Shown here: positions 15,196-22,419 of the stretch, one piece after another
Layout: each line of letters starts with the position of its first letter
Position numbering within the stretch: position 1 is the stretch's first letter
Virus record (IMG/VR): IMGVR_UViG_3300032242_002373
Location: 1 to 29,290 of that record
Direction: 5' to 3' (one strand)
Length of the DNA stretch: 29,290 bases
From: a virus
Made by a program: the position numbers and the translations under genes
The notes under the pieces: model-generated
The model's input: the letters and a program-made list of their open reading frames with translations, nothing else
What the model was told of the DNA's origin: nothing
The model's database searches: none

Positions 15196-16272
15196 TCAGC
15201 TAAGAAGTGAGTTCCAAGTCTGTGCACCAACAATTCCATCAACAGAAAGTCCATTATCAGACTGGAATCTGCGAACAGCATCATCAGTTTGAGGACCAAA
15301 TACACCATCAGCAACAAGAGCATATCCCTTAGCATTCAAACAGCCCTGAGCAATTTTAACTGATCCACCAGTTGAACCCTGACGAAGAACGTCCTGACGA
15401 GCAGAAGCGACAGCATCAAGGAAAGCATTACCTTCACCATTAGGCTCAGGAGCAGTCTGAGAAGAAAGGAAAGCGAAAAGCTGATCAGTTGCCTCTTGAG
15501 TACGAGGACCCCAAACTCCATCAGCAGGGATCTGAAGATTCTGCTGCCAGACAACAACTGCAGCAGCAGTCTGCTGGCCATAGATACCATCCTGATTAAC
15601 ACCAACAAGGCGTTGAATTTCCTTCACCTTGTCACCTGTTGAGCCAACTGAATATACATCAGAGGGAGTAGATGGAGGTGTAGGAGTCACTACTGGAATA
15701 TGCTCAACTGGAGCACCAACATTCTTCGAAATTTCATTAAGTAACTGATCAAAAGGATAATCTGGACCCGGATCGCTATGTCCACCCGGAACAAAAGCAA
15801 AAGAGATCTCACGATGAGAAGTAATGCCACTCCAATTACCTGCACGAAGATCATCGGCGGTAAGGAACTGTACTGGAATACCATAACGATCACAAAGTGC
15901 TGCACAAAGAGGAGCAACCTGATTGACAATCATTTCCTGACTATAACCATCTGCCCAACCTTCAAGAAACCCAATTCCCTGATCTGCATAGCCAGCCTGT
16001 TCAATACCAATGCCACAATTATTTGTACCATTATGAGCAGTATGCCAAGCAGTATCATCAGGTTGAACTGAACAAACTACTGAGTCATTATCACAGCAGT
16101 AATGAGCAGAAGCCTGTGGTGCATTACCACCGGCAAAATAACTTGCACAATTTTCTGCAGTTGTACTATATTCTCCAGCCTCCATGTCATGAATGACAAT
16201 AAGGGTGGGATTCGTATTTCTACCTCTAGTATAATTTCTAGCAGGAATATACGGAATAGCATTTAAGTCCAT
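15196..16272 (-). CDS. Endolysin: N-acetylmuramoyl-L-alanine amidase with two PG-binding domains
   Basis: The product has 358 residues. The ATG at 16272 has AGGAG 7 nt upstream; the longer open frame upstream only reads through tRNA-Ser. An Amidase_2 domain spans about residues 20-180: LIVIHDMEAGEYS (Zn ligand H28), SAHYCCDNDS, WHTAHNGTNNCGIGIEQAG, THREISFAFVPGGHSDPG (late Zn ligand and catalytic residues). A Pro/Thr linker follows, then two PG_binding_1 repeats (VGSTGDKVKEIQRLVG and GSTGGSVKIAQGCLNAKGY, each ending in DGxxGxxT). It cuts the stem peptide from muramic acid in the host wall at lysis. There is no signal peptide, so a holin is needed. Up to six Cys in the catalytic part is high. 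Confidence 0.95.
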   Translation of the reverse strand: MDLNAIPYIPARNYTRGRNTNPTLIVIHDMEAGEYSTTAENCASYFAGGNAPQASAHYCCDNDSVVCSVQPDDTAWHTAHNGTNNCGIGIEQAGYADQGIGFLEGWADGYSQEMIVNQVAPLCAALCDRYGIPVQFLTADDLRAGNWSGITSHREISFAFVPGGHSDPGPDYPFDQLLNEISKNVGAPVEHIPVVTPTPPSTPSDVYSVGSTGDKVKEIQRLVGVNQDGIYGQQTAAAVVVWQQNLQIPADGVWGPRTQEATDQLFAFLSSQTAPEPNGEGNAFLDAVASARQDVLRQGSTGGSVKIAQGCLNAKGYALVADGVFGPQTDDAVRRFQSDNGLSVDGIVGAQTWNSLLS

Positions 16273-16297
16273 GTAAATCTCCTTTGTAAGACAATCA

Positions 16298-16303
16298 ATT
16301 ATA
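16298..16303 (-). promoter_or_regulatory. Candidate -10 element for endolysin
   Basis: A consensus TATAAT on the minus strand lies 25 nt ahead of the endolysin ATG, with the ribosome site in between. No clear -35 hexamer is visible at 17 bp. Confidence 0.4.
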
Positions 16304-16328
16304 TCATCATATTCATAAAAAACCTCAG

Positions 16329-16413
16329 TGGAAGGGGTGGGATTCGAACCCACGGTGAGTTTCCCCACAACGGTTTTCAAGACCGACACATTCGTCCGCT
16401 CTGCCACCCTTCC
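16329..16413 (-). tRNA. tRNA-Ser (anticodon TGA)
   Basis: A class II tRNA with a long variable arm. The acceptor pairs GGAAGGG with CCCTTCC, the T arm is GTGGG, TTCGAAT, CCCAC. The anticodon loop CTTGAAA gives TGA, which reads TCA. Confidence 0.9.
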
Positions 16414-16417
16414 TATG

Positions 16418-16490
<73 letters not shown>

Positions 16491-16495
16491 ATATT

Positions 16496-16663
16496 TTAAT
16501 TAGATGATTTATACCCTCCGGGTACTTCACCAAATCCTATATGTCTAATCTTACAGGCAAAGCAGTTGCAATCACTATTATGATGACAATAACATTGACA
16601 ACCATTAGTAATACATTCATTATGATTTTTATTTAAACATTTTACAGATTTAGCTTTATTCAT
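16496..16663 (-). CDS. Cys/His-rich mini-protein (55 residues)
   Basis: A short frame beginning 2 nt after the ThyX stop. It reads MNKAKSVKCLNKNHNE, then CITNGCQCYCHHNSDCNC and FACKIRHIGFGEVPGGY. Eight Cys and three His in 55 residues point to one or two small zinc sites. The C-terminal CKIRHIGFG resembles tails seen on small phage zinc-finger proteins. Codons follow the AT-rich style of the neighbours and the frame fills the gap between ThyX and tRNA-Asn. Function unknown. Confidence 0.62.
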   Translation of the reverse strand: MNKAKSVKCLNKNHNECITNGCQCYCHHNSDCNCFACKIRHIGFGEVPGGYKSSN

Positions 16664-16665
16664 TA

Positions 16666-17472
16666 TTACTTACCAATAAGATTTGGATTATGTCTCAACT
16701 GAGCATAACCTTCAAAATTTCCTGAAGCGTTCAAGCCTTGCTGCATGGGAGTAGCAATGTGTTCCATAGGACTCCAATGCGGGGGATTGGCATTAGCAAG
16801 TTTATCAAATAATTGAATATCTTTTAACACATCACGCTTCTTATCATGTGTAAGATAAGACACTCTAGCACATCTAGCTACAGAGATCTTTATCTTATCT
16901 GAATCAGACATATTTTGTTCATTGATAGTGATGTATGGAAGATGATACTCTCCAGTAGTCAGAAAATTGGGGACAGAGTTTCGATACTCATCCCTCATCA
17001 TTTCTGCAACAAACTTAATCTCAGGTTGAGCTAATTCACTACATCTCTGTTCAAAAAAATTATCCCAAGAAGTTGAAGTAACAATAACTTTATGCCACAT
17101 AAAAGGTTCAAGAATACGATTAACGATCTGCTTATGAACTCCAAGTTTAGAAAGTTTAGAAGCAGTCTTCGCTGCATCGATAGCAGCATCTCTCCAAATC
17201 TTCTCAGCTTTCCTAGAATCCCTTGCCCCAAGATTCTCGTATGCTTGCATACCGGGTTGATTCTTTCCCCAACAAACAGGAATAGCAGGATCATCTAAGA
17301 TACGTTCAATTTGAGTTGCTGAAGGAATAGCTCTTGATGAAGCAGAGTTTCTAGAGAATGTCCTATGTGTATTGAACTCTGGAAGAATGAACCTATGAAA
17401 TTGAATTTCCATAGTAGTCAATCTATCAGATTTACCATTAACACTATCAGCAATTATATTTGCATAAATCAT
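16666..17472 (-). CDS. thyX: Flavin-dependent thymidylate synthase (ThyX)
   Basis: The product has 268 residues. It methylates dUMP to dTMP with methylenetetrahydrofolate and FAD. The signature RHRxxSxNxxSxR appears as THRTFSRNSASSR at 35-47, with His at the second position conserved. MEIQFHRFILPEFNTH precedes it, VARCARVSY and HWSPMEHIATP follow; the last is the C-terminal ThyX motif. A TATAAT lies about 12-17 nt before the ATG on the minus strand. It belongs to the dNTP supply module with the class II reductase. Length is normal for phage-type ThyX. Confidence 0.93.
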   Translation of the reverse strand: MIYANIIADSVNGKSDRLTTMEIQFHRFILPEFNTHRTFSRNSASSRAIPSATQIERILDDPAIPVCWGKNQPGMQAYENLGARDSRKAEKIWRDAAIDAAKTASKLSKLGVHKQIVNRILEPFMWHKVIVTSTSWDNFFEQRCSELAQPEIKFVAEMMRDEYRNSVPNFLTTGEYHLPYITINEQNMSDSDKIKISVARCARVSYLTHDKKRDVLKDIQLFDKLANANPPHWSPMEHIATPMQQGLNASGNFEGYAQLRHNPNLIGK

Positions 17473-17494
17473 TTACTCACCCAAAATTATTATA

Positions 17495-17833
17495 TCATGA
17501 TCTAGTATTCTTTTTCAGAAGTCTAGAGCGTCTTTTGATCGGTCTTGAATTTTTAGTTCTTCTTTTTTTAGGGCGCTTTCTTATAAAATCTTCAGTAGCA
17601 GCCCATAAATTTTGTCCAGTTTCTTTCTGAAGCTTATGAAGTTGTTTATGACATCGGAAACATAGTGCTACAAGATCTGCATCTCTTTCGCCACCAAGTC
17701 TTTTATATGTTTTATGATGAAGCTGAATTCTATCTATAGAATTGCATTTTCTGCATTTTTTGGCGTGAGTCTCAAAATACCAAAAACGTCGTTTCCTCCA
17801 CGCCTCAGATCTGATGTATTCACGATAATTCAT
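17495..17833 (-). CDS. HNH endonuclease
   Basis: The product has 112 residues. Zinc-binding CRKC (C27, C30) and CFRC (C58, C61) frame the HNH core: IQLHHKTYKRLGG with the catalytic HH, and LVALCFRCHKQLH. The last ~30 residues are very basic (KRPKKRRTKNSRPIKRRSR) and would hold DNA. It could be a free-standing homing-type nuclease or one that helps packaging, but the terminase is not next to it. TACTAT lies 8 nt before ATG and no ribosome site is seen, so a leaderless start is possible. Confidence 0.88.
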   Translation of the reverse strand: MNYREYIRSEAWRKRRFWYFETHAKKCRKCNSIDRIQLHHKTYKRLGGERDADLVALCFRCHKQLHKLQKETGQNLWAATEDFIRKRPKKRRTKNSRPIKRRSRLLKKNTRS

Positions 17834-17847
17834 ACATATCTATAGTA

Positions 17848-18063
17848 TCATTTCCATTCGCCAATGGGGATCTCAGATTCAACTTTTTTCCATAAATCTT
17901 TTGCTATTTTATATCTATCATCCATAAAAAGAACAACAACTTCTTGCTCAGCAGCATTTCTCATTTTATGAAAAAAATCAACAACAGCAGCATTGAGGTA
18001 TGCTGCCTCCATATCAGTGAGTTCAAATGTATATCTTTTAAGTATCTGTATTTCTTTTTCCAT
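17848..18063 (-). CDS. 71-residue hypothetical protein abutting tRNA-Val
   Basis: The ATG at 18063 lies only 2 nt from the 3' end of tRNA-Val, and the longer open frame merely reads through the tRNA. The product, MEKEIQILKRYTFELTDME onward, is helical with LNAAVVDFFHKMRNA and VVVLFMDDRYKIAKDLW. There is no ribosome site: cutting out the tRNA would leave a leaderless mRNA beginning next to the ATG. No family recognised. Confidence 0.65.
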   Translation of the reverse strand: MEKEIQILKRYTFELTDMEAAYLNAAVVDFFHKMRNAAEQEVVVLFMDDRYKIAKDLWKKVESEIPIGEWK

Positions 18064-18065
18064 AG

Positions 18066-18139
18066 TGGACGTTGAGGGACTCGAACCCCCGACCCTCTCG
18101 GTGTAAACGAGATGCTCTAACCAACTGAGCCAAACGTCC
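18066..18139 (-). tRNA. tRNA-Val (anticodon TAC)
   Basis: The acceptor GGACGTT/AACGTCC is perfect, the anticodon stem TCTCG/CGAGA encloses TTTACAC giving TAC (reads GTA), and the T arm is GGGGG, TTCGAGT, CCCTC. Confidence 0.93.
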
Positions 18140-18157
18140 GGTTTACTGAAAATTATA

Positions 18158-18547
18158 TCAGCATTCACTGATATCTTGGCGGAGAGATTCAATATCTTCC
18201 TTCAATCCAAGATACCTATCGCTGTTTGATTCACGATCACTCTCACCAAGTTCAAAGAATTGATTTTCTGGAATATCATTGATATCACAGACAATTTTAT
18301 CTGATGGATCGCAGTCACATTCGATGCTCAAGAATCCTGCTCCAGCGAAATAGCTCATGGCATTAGTCATAAGAGTCTGATCCACACCAATCGGAGAAAC
18401 ATAGAGGCGATAGAATGTTTCCGGGATGCCATTGTGATCAACTGACAGCAAGATACAGATCTCATGCACACGCTGAGAATCATTGTCGAATTCCTCTGTG
18501 ATGTTCGGAAGTTCTGTCATGAGGAAATCGTAGAAATCGTTATTCAA
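18158..18547 (-). CDS. Acidic hypothetical protein with TTG start
   Basis: The product has 129 residues. The start is TTG because AGGAG sits 6-7 nt upstream of it and no ATG is as well placed; an internal ATG nine codons on has no site. The sequence is acidic (DFYDFLMTELPNITEEFDND; CDCDPSDKIVCDINDIPEN) with a central SPIGVDQTLMTNAMSYFAGAGFLSIE. No family recognised. It is the first gene of the leftward operon, facing the divergent control region, a position where phages often place early or host-takeover genes. Confidence 0.68.
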   Translation of the reverse strand: MNNDFYDFLMTELPNITEEFDNDSQRVHEICILLSVDHNGIPETFYRLYVSPIGVDQTLMTNAMSYFAGAGFLSIECDCDPSDKIVCDINDIPENQFFELGESDRESNSDRYLGLKEDIESLRQDISEC

Positions 18548-19090
18548 GGGAGGCTCCTGTGCCTGTCAAGCCGTGGCTCTCACGGACAGAGGTCACTCTA
18601 CCATGCTTCCATCATCTTCGCTCAATTTTCTTTTGTGAACGACAAATAAGCGCAACACTGTGCGCCCTTTAAGGCTATAAGCCTTGTATATAAACTTTTA
18701 AAAGAACTGAAAAAAGATTCAATTTATTCTATTCTAAAATAAATTAGAATTAATTAATAAAATTCTCTATCTTCAGCTTATTTAAAGAATATTTATGTTT
18801 ATAAAGTATATAAACATATAAGAAAAATAAATCTGGGATCACTAAAGAGGATTTTAAACACTGAGGGTGTAAAATCCTGATCATTGGCCTTAGATGTGAT
18901 CACAGCAGACTTTTTTCTGTTGTAATAACGACTATACCACAGCATTTTCACCTTCGCGTCGTTATCTGCAGATTTTCTGAAAATTGCTTTTTACAAAAGG
19001 CTCAAGATCTGGCTTCATAACATTAACTTTGATAATATTTTAGTCTACCATCCATTATGGATGCATAATTATTAGGAGTTGTTATTAAAA
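18548..19090. promoter_or_regulatory. Divergent control region
   Basis: About 540 bp without a convincing gene between the leftward and rightward operons. It contains a very AT-rich core (about 18680-18830); a hairpin at 18848-18878 (AGGATTTTA with TAAAATCCT plus CAC/GTG) nested in GATCAC/GTGATC at 18837/18901; and a perfect 8-bp dyad ATAACGAC/GTCGTTAT at 18925-18932 and 18958-18965. On the minus strand TTGAGC and TAGAGT about 19 bp apart near 18590-18620 could serve the leftward operon. GATAAT near 19030 could serve the rightward one. Confidence 0.6.
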
Positions 19091-19372
19091 ATGAGCTCGA
19101 TCCTCGATATTTTAAGTGTAATAGTAGTCCCGATCTCAGTAGCATTTATAACAACTGTAGGCGCAATATTTGCTAATCGATTTAGAAAAGAAAATACAGC
19201 GCAGCATCTTGAAGGTAAATCTATCAATGAAGAGAATCAATCACTTCTTCAGCATCTTAGCAACCAAGTTACCGGAATTGACGGCAAAGTGGATCGTCTA
19301 GACGAAAGACTTGATAATGTTCAGATCTGGCAGGTTGAACATGAGAAAACCCACCTTCTCAAAGAGGACTGA
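19091..19372 (+). CDS. One-pass membrane protein with coiled coil (DUF2746-like)
   Basis: The product has 93 residues. One transmembrane helix spans about residues 4-27 (LDILSVIVVPISVAFITTVGAIFA), followed by a basic stop-transfer (NRFRKE) and a heptad-like cytoplasmic tail (LQHLSNQVTGIDGKVDRLDERLDNVQ). This layout matches small actinophage membrane proteins often grouped as DUF2746, sometimes proposed as holin-related. AGGAG lies 12 nt before the ATG; an in-frame TTG lies directly against AGGAG and is too close. First gene of the rightward operon. Confidence 0.72.
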   Translation: MSSILDILSVIVVPISVAFITTVGAIFANRFRKENTAQHLEGKSINEENQSLLQHLSNQVTGIDGKVDRLDERLDNVQIWQVEHEKTHLLKED

Positions 19373-19385
19373 TATCTGATATAAT
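19356..19385 (+). promoter_or_regulatory. Leaderless promoter
   Basis: TTCTCA and TATAAT (19380-19385) are 18 bp apart, and TATAAT ends 6 nt before the ATG at 19392. No ribosome site is present, so transcription would start at or next to the A of ATG. Confidence 0.6.
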
Positions 19386-19391
19386 TGAGAT

Positions 19392-19685
19392 ATGAACTTG
19401 TCTCAGTTCTTCCGCGGGATGCTCATCGGAAGCAGAATCAATAACTTCCCATATCCAGAACGATATTGCACTTATTGTAATAAGAAGTGCGAACTTGTTG
19501 ATGCTATCCATGTCAGAGAGAACCCTGAGATGTATAAGGCTCTCTATATTTGCCAGAATCCGAAATGTGATGCTTTCGATGATGAGGCAAGAGAAGCTTA
19601 TGCTAAGGTATATTACTCCTCAGAAGCTGCCTATAATGGACTTGAGCTTCAAAGGATTTATTACGATAAAAAGAAGATCAGATAA
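19392..19685 (+). CDS. Zinc-ribbon protein
   Basis: The product has 97 residues. A zinc ribbon is formed by CTYCNKKC near residues 26-33 and CQNPKC near 54-59, with the VDAIHVRENPEMYKALYI segment between. The C-terminal part is basic and aromatic (LQRIYYDKKKIR). The start is fixed by the consensus TATAAT 6 nt upstream. It may bind nucleic acid or an RNA polymerase partner; I do not recognise a specific family. Confidence 0.72.
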   Translation: MNLSQFFRGMLIGSRINNFPYPERYCTYCNKKCELVDAIHVRENPEMYKALYICQNPKCDAFDDEAREAYAKVYYSSEAAYNGLELQRIYYDKKKIR

Positions 19686-19794
19686 CGTCGATTATCACGT
19701 CCACCGTGGTATGATGTTTTCCCGGTCCCGAAATTATATATTTTAGTACCTTTGTTCGATTGTTGGAGTATGTTTTATTTATGTTAGGGTGTAT

Positions 19795-20073
19795 ATGAAT
19801 GTTCCTCAGTTAATTGAGAAGAAATGTGACGAGATTAAAGAGTTGCTTGTCACGAAGAACCGTAAGTACGGCAACTCTGCTTTAAACCCCGTCCAGATCT
19901 TCCACAAGGGCGATACAGGCGATGCTTTGAAGGTTCGCATAGATGATAAGCTTTCTAGAGTATTGAACCAACAGGACGATGAGGACGAAGATGTTGTTGA
20001 TGATTTAATTGGTTATCTTATTCTCTATAAGGTATATTTACATTGTAAGAAAAACGGGCTGGAGATATCGTAA
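19795..20073 (+). CDS. DUF1599/Nmad1-like (MazG-type) protein
   Basis: The product has 92 residues from ATG; a GTG two codons upstream is also possible. KNRKYGNSALNPVQIFHKGD, VRIDDKLSRVLNQ and DEDVVDDLIGYLILYKVYL match the nucleotide-modification-associated domain Nmad1 (DUF1599), an all-alpha MazG-type fold with an acidic metal site in DVVDDLIGY. Relatives occur with nucleotide metabolism genes and may hydrolyse or bind unusual nucleotides. With ThyX and the reductase, a role in the nucleotide pool is plausible but not shown. Confidence 0.7.
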   Translation: MNVPQLIEKKCDEIKELLVTKNRKYGNSALNPVQIFHKGDTGDALKVRIDDKLSRVLNQQDDEDEDVVDDLIGYLILYKVYLHCKKNGLEIS

Positions 20074-20105
20074 CTTTCCCGCTTTTTCTTTGATACACTT
20101 GTCAA

Positions 20106-20315
20106 ATGCAAGATAGTTATGTGAAAGCTTTTGTTTGTGATTGTGAATGTGGTTGGACTATTGACCAACTTGAACCTGACCGTTGTTGGGGTTGCGGATC
20201 GATGGGCCCTCATACTATAATGACTACTTCTAGGTTGACACCGAAATATTTGAGACTTATCTCGGATTATTCGGAGCAGTTTCTTTTTTCAGAGATAAAT
20301 AACGATAGGAATTGA
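20106..20315 (+). CDS. Small zinc-binding protein
   Basis: The product has 69 residues: VCDCECGWTIDQLEPDRCWGCGSMG provides four or more Cys for a zinc ribbon, followed by a helical tail. TACACT (a TANNNT -10) lies 6 nt before the ATG and there is no ribosome site, again suggesting a leaderless message. The base composition is extremely T/G-rich compared with genes after 20.9 kb. No family recognised. Confidence 0.62.
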   Translation: MQDSYVKAFVCDCECGWTIDQLEPDRCWGCGSMGPHTIMTTSRLTPKYLRLISDYSEQFLFSEINNDRN

Positions 20316-20316
20316 T

Positions 20317-20550
20317 ATGAGTTGGGATGAATATATTGCTTGGCTTGATTTCGGTATTGAAAAGGGTTGGATTTCTGAACCTGTTTGTGTAACCCATGAC
20401 GGATTGCCTATTACCGAAGAAGAAGCTAAAATGGAAGAGGATGATGCTGATTCTTTATGGGATTGGTGTGTACCCGGTGTTCGTCTTTATGGACATGAAA
20501 AAGTTTTTGACGATACTATGAATATCCCGGATAATCATCCGATACTTTAA
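20317..20550 (+). CDS. Acidic hypothetical protein
   Basis: The product has 77 residues: MSWDEYIAWLDFGIEKGWI, an acidic EEEAKMEEDDADSLW stretch, then VPGVRLYGHEKVFDD. AGGAA lies 7 nt upstream and the ATG follows the previous stop by 1 nt, so it is coupled. No family recognised. Confidence 0.62.
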   Translation: MSWDEYIAWLDFGIEKGWISEPVCVTHDGLPITEEEAKMEEDDADSLWDWCVPGVRLYGHEKVFDDTMNIPDNHPIL

Positions 20551-20559
20551 GGAGATCAA

Positions 20560-21276
20560 TTGATCAATATCGCTGTTATTAATCAGTCAACCGCTGTTTC
20601 TGATACAGAGGTTGCTGCTGCAGTACCAAATCTGAACATTCAGGTTCAACGTGATGTAGCCCCAATTTGGGGCATCAATGCACAGGTAACTTATGTACCT
20701 AAGGGACAAATTGCCCCCGCAAATTCTTGGCAAGTTATTATTCTCGATAATAGCGATCAAGCAGGAGCTTTAGGTTACCATGACCTCACCGCAAACGGAT
20801 ATCCAATATCAAAGGTATTCGCTGCAACCGATAAAAAGTATAATTTATCATGGACAGTAACAGCATCACACGAAATTTGCGAAATGCTTGTCGATCCCGA
20901 CTGCGTTCTCGCAGCACAAACCGGAAATACCACATTTGTAGCCTTCGAAGTATGTGACCCATGTGAAGCCGACAAACTTGGATACTCAATTAATGGAACA
21001 TTAGTCAGTGACTTTGTAACACCAGCATGGTTCCAACCAAAAGCACATAAGCCATATGACTTCTGCAACCATATCACAGCACCATTGACGCTTCTTCCCG
21101 GAGGATACGTCTCAATTTGGACACCAACCAAAGGTTGGACCCAAAAAACCGCTGAAACAACAGGACACACATCCCGTGCAGCCATGTCACAACGATGCGC
21201 CACCCGTGGTCAAGAATTAAAACTCTCCGACACACAAAAAGAAGCACAAATAAGCATCAACGAACTCGAAATATGA
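20560..21276 (+). CDS. Putative zincin-like metalloprotease (HExxE type), TTG start
   Basis: The product has 238 residues. The start is TTG because AAGGAG sits exactly 5 nt upstream. The key motif is SHEICEMLVDPDC at about 103-115: HE at 104-105 and E108 replace the usual HExxH, a form seen in an actinobacterial family with SHEVLEML. It continues AFEVCDPCEADKLGYSING and VSDFVTPAWFQP, which are conserved companions of that motif; GGYVSIWTPTKGWTQ closes the domain. Activity is unproven and no signal peptide is evident. The gene spans a sharp change in strand composition: its first third is T/G-rich, its last third A/C-rich. Confidence 0.7.
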   Translation: MINIAVINQSTAVSDTEVAAAVPNLNIQVQRDVAPIWGINAQVTYVPKGQIAPANSWQVIILDNSDQAGALGYHDLTANGYPISKVFAATDKKYNLSWTVTASHEICEMLVDPDCVLAAQTGNTTFVAFEVCDPCEADKLGYSINGTLVSDFVTPAWFQPKAHKPYDFCNHITAPLTLLPGGYVSIWTPTKGWTQKTAETTGHTSRAAMSQRCATRGQELKLSDTQKEAQISINELEI

Positions 21277-21282
21277 TATACT
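21277..21282 (+). promoter_or_regulatory. -10 element for small RNA
   Basis: TATACT begins at the base after the metalloprotease stop. A start 7 nt beyond it falls at about 21289-21290, where the first stem of the predicted RNA begins. The -35 is not obvious. Confidence 0.5.
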
Positions 21283-21288
21283 AACAAA

Positions 21289-21430
21289 CACGGAGGGCGA
21301 ACACCCCTAGCAAACCCCCGTTCAACACGTTACCCATCACCAAATGATCACAGCATAAAAATGATGAGTAACAAAATAAAGATTAGTCTCACCTAATCTT
21401 CGGAAAAAGCCCAGAAATGGGCTTTTTTTG
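21289..21430 (+). ncRNA. Candidate structured small RNA (~140 nt)
   Basis: A non-coding stretch that opens next to a TATACT element and ends in an intrinsic terminator. Four stems are visible in order: ACGG-A-GGG with CCCCCGT (21290-21321), GTTACCCATCA with TGATGAGTAAC (21329-21339/21362-21372, one mismatch), GATTAG/CTAATC (21381-21398) and the terminator hairpin. No open frame with a start and ribosome site is present. This is either a trans-acting small RNA or a structured untranslated region. Confidence 0.6.
21404..21429 (+). terminator. Intrinsic terminator
   Basis: AAAAAGCCC and GGGCTTTTT enclose a 6-nt loop, followed by further T. This is the strongest classical terminator in the right half. 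Confidence 0.9.
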
Positions 21431-21506
21431 TGCAAAAAACCGGGAAAGGCCCACCAAAACCAACCAAACAGCTATGCTATACTAGAATAGACAAAGGAAA
21501 CCCACC

Positions 21507-21950
21507 ATGCCAGATAAACCCAACGACAGAGTAACCAAACTCATCAACAAACTAGCACCAATCTGGCAAACACGCCTAGGCTTAGACCACTGGGACATCC
21601 AACACACCTTCATAGACAACTACTTCGGAGACGACAACGGTCAAGACCACAAAGTCACTGCAACCACACACGCCCAATGGCAATACATGGACTCCAACAT
21701 CAAATGGTACCTCCCATCAGCAGTACGACACGAAGAAGAAACCCTCGAAAAAATACTCGTACACGAACTCGTCCACGTCCTCCTCGCCCCCGAACAAACC
21801 CTAATCGACACAGAAATCATCCACTCCAGCTCCCACGGACAATACAACGAAACCCAAACCAACGCACTCGTAGAACGCAACTACGAACACATCGAACTCT
21901 CAACCGAAATGGTCACCAAAGCCCTCATCAACGCATGGCAAACCACCTGA
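21507..21950 (+). CDS. Putative HExxH metalloprotease
   Basis: The product has 147 residues. The zinc motif LVHELVHVLL at about 84-93 (HELVH 86-90) is classical, preceded by ATTHAQWQYMDSNIKWYLP and followed by an acidic helix LVERNYEHIELSTEM that may give the third ligand. It is compact, like SprT/minimal gluzincin phage proteins. The ribosome site AAAGGAAA lies 6 nt upstream and TATACT/TAGAAT about 20-30 nt upstream. Codon third positions are strongly A/C, unlike genes before 20.6 kb. Two putative metalloproteases encoded side by side is notable. Confidence 0.78.
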   Translation: MPDKPNDRVTKLINKLAPIWQTRLGLDHWDIQHTFIDNYFGDDNGQDHKVTATTHAQWQYMDSNIKWYLPSAVRHEEETLEKILVHELVHVLLAPEQTLIDTEIIHSSSHGQYNETQTNALVERNYEHIELSTEMVTKALINAWQTT

Positions 21951-21957
21951 CCAAACC

Positions 21958-22194
21958 ATGACAGAAACAAACTGGACATGGATACTCTTCGCAGCCGAAA
22001 TATACGGCCTCACCGGAATGTACCTCATAGGTAGAAAACAATGGCAAGGCTGGCTCATCATCCTAACCCACTCAATCCCATGGTTCACCTACTCCATCAT
22101 CTACCACAAACCCGGATTCATCGCCATGTCCCTAATGTGGTGGACCATGTACCTAAACAACATGATCAAATGGCGCAAACAAGACAAACTTTAA
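21958..22194 (+). CDS. Small polytopic membrane protein
   Basis: The product has 78 residues with about three membrane helices: WTWILFAAEIYGLTGMYLIG, GWLIILTHSIPWFTYSIIY and FIAMSLMWWTMYL, ending in a basic tail. The pattern GMYLIGRKQWxGW with SIPWxxYS recalls short PnuC-like or holin-like actinophage proteins, but length is too short for a transporter. It follows the metalloprotease by 7 nt and is the last gene of the AT-rich arm. Confidence 0.7.
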   Translation: MTETNWTWILFAAEIYGLTGMYLIGRKQWQGWLIILTHSIPWFTYSIIYHKPGFIAMSLMWWTMYLNNMIKWRKQDKL

Positions 22195-22419
22195 CCCAAA
22201 AATAACCAAAAATTTAATACACGCGATTACAATGCTGCCCACTGCTGCAGAATAATGGATCATACCAAAAGTGGGGGGGTACAAGTGTTCGATGGTGAAG
22301 ATGAACAATAGGTGAACAATCGCTCTAGGGTCTATCTATTCGGCAAGGATTCCCGTACGATGACTACGTAGTACGGAAGGCGGGAACGGCCCGCCTCCCT
22401 CACCCCGAAAGGTTCCACC
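22195..22419 (+). promoter_or_regulatory. Leader region of the accessory arm
   Basis: Contains two inverted-orientation iteron units (GATGAAC and GGTGAAC, 11 bp apart, 22300-22321), a dyad CCGTAC/GTACGG near 22353-22375 that holds TACGTAGTAC, and a hairpin GGCGGG/CCCGCC just before the ribosome site. GC content rises here from the left side to the right side. No gene seen. Confidence 0.5.

Noticed and set aside
16273-16407. N-terminal extension of the endolysin frame
   Set aside because: It is the translation of tRNA-Ser; the ATG at 16272 has a strong ribosome site.
18064-18192. N-terminal extension of the 71-residue protein
   Set aside because: It reads through tRNA-Val.
21641-21961. Alternative frames over the HExxH gene
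   Set aside because: They are side effects of the A/C-rich composition; the HELVH frame has the ribosome site and domain.
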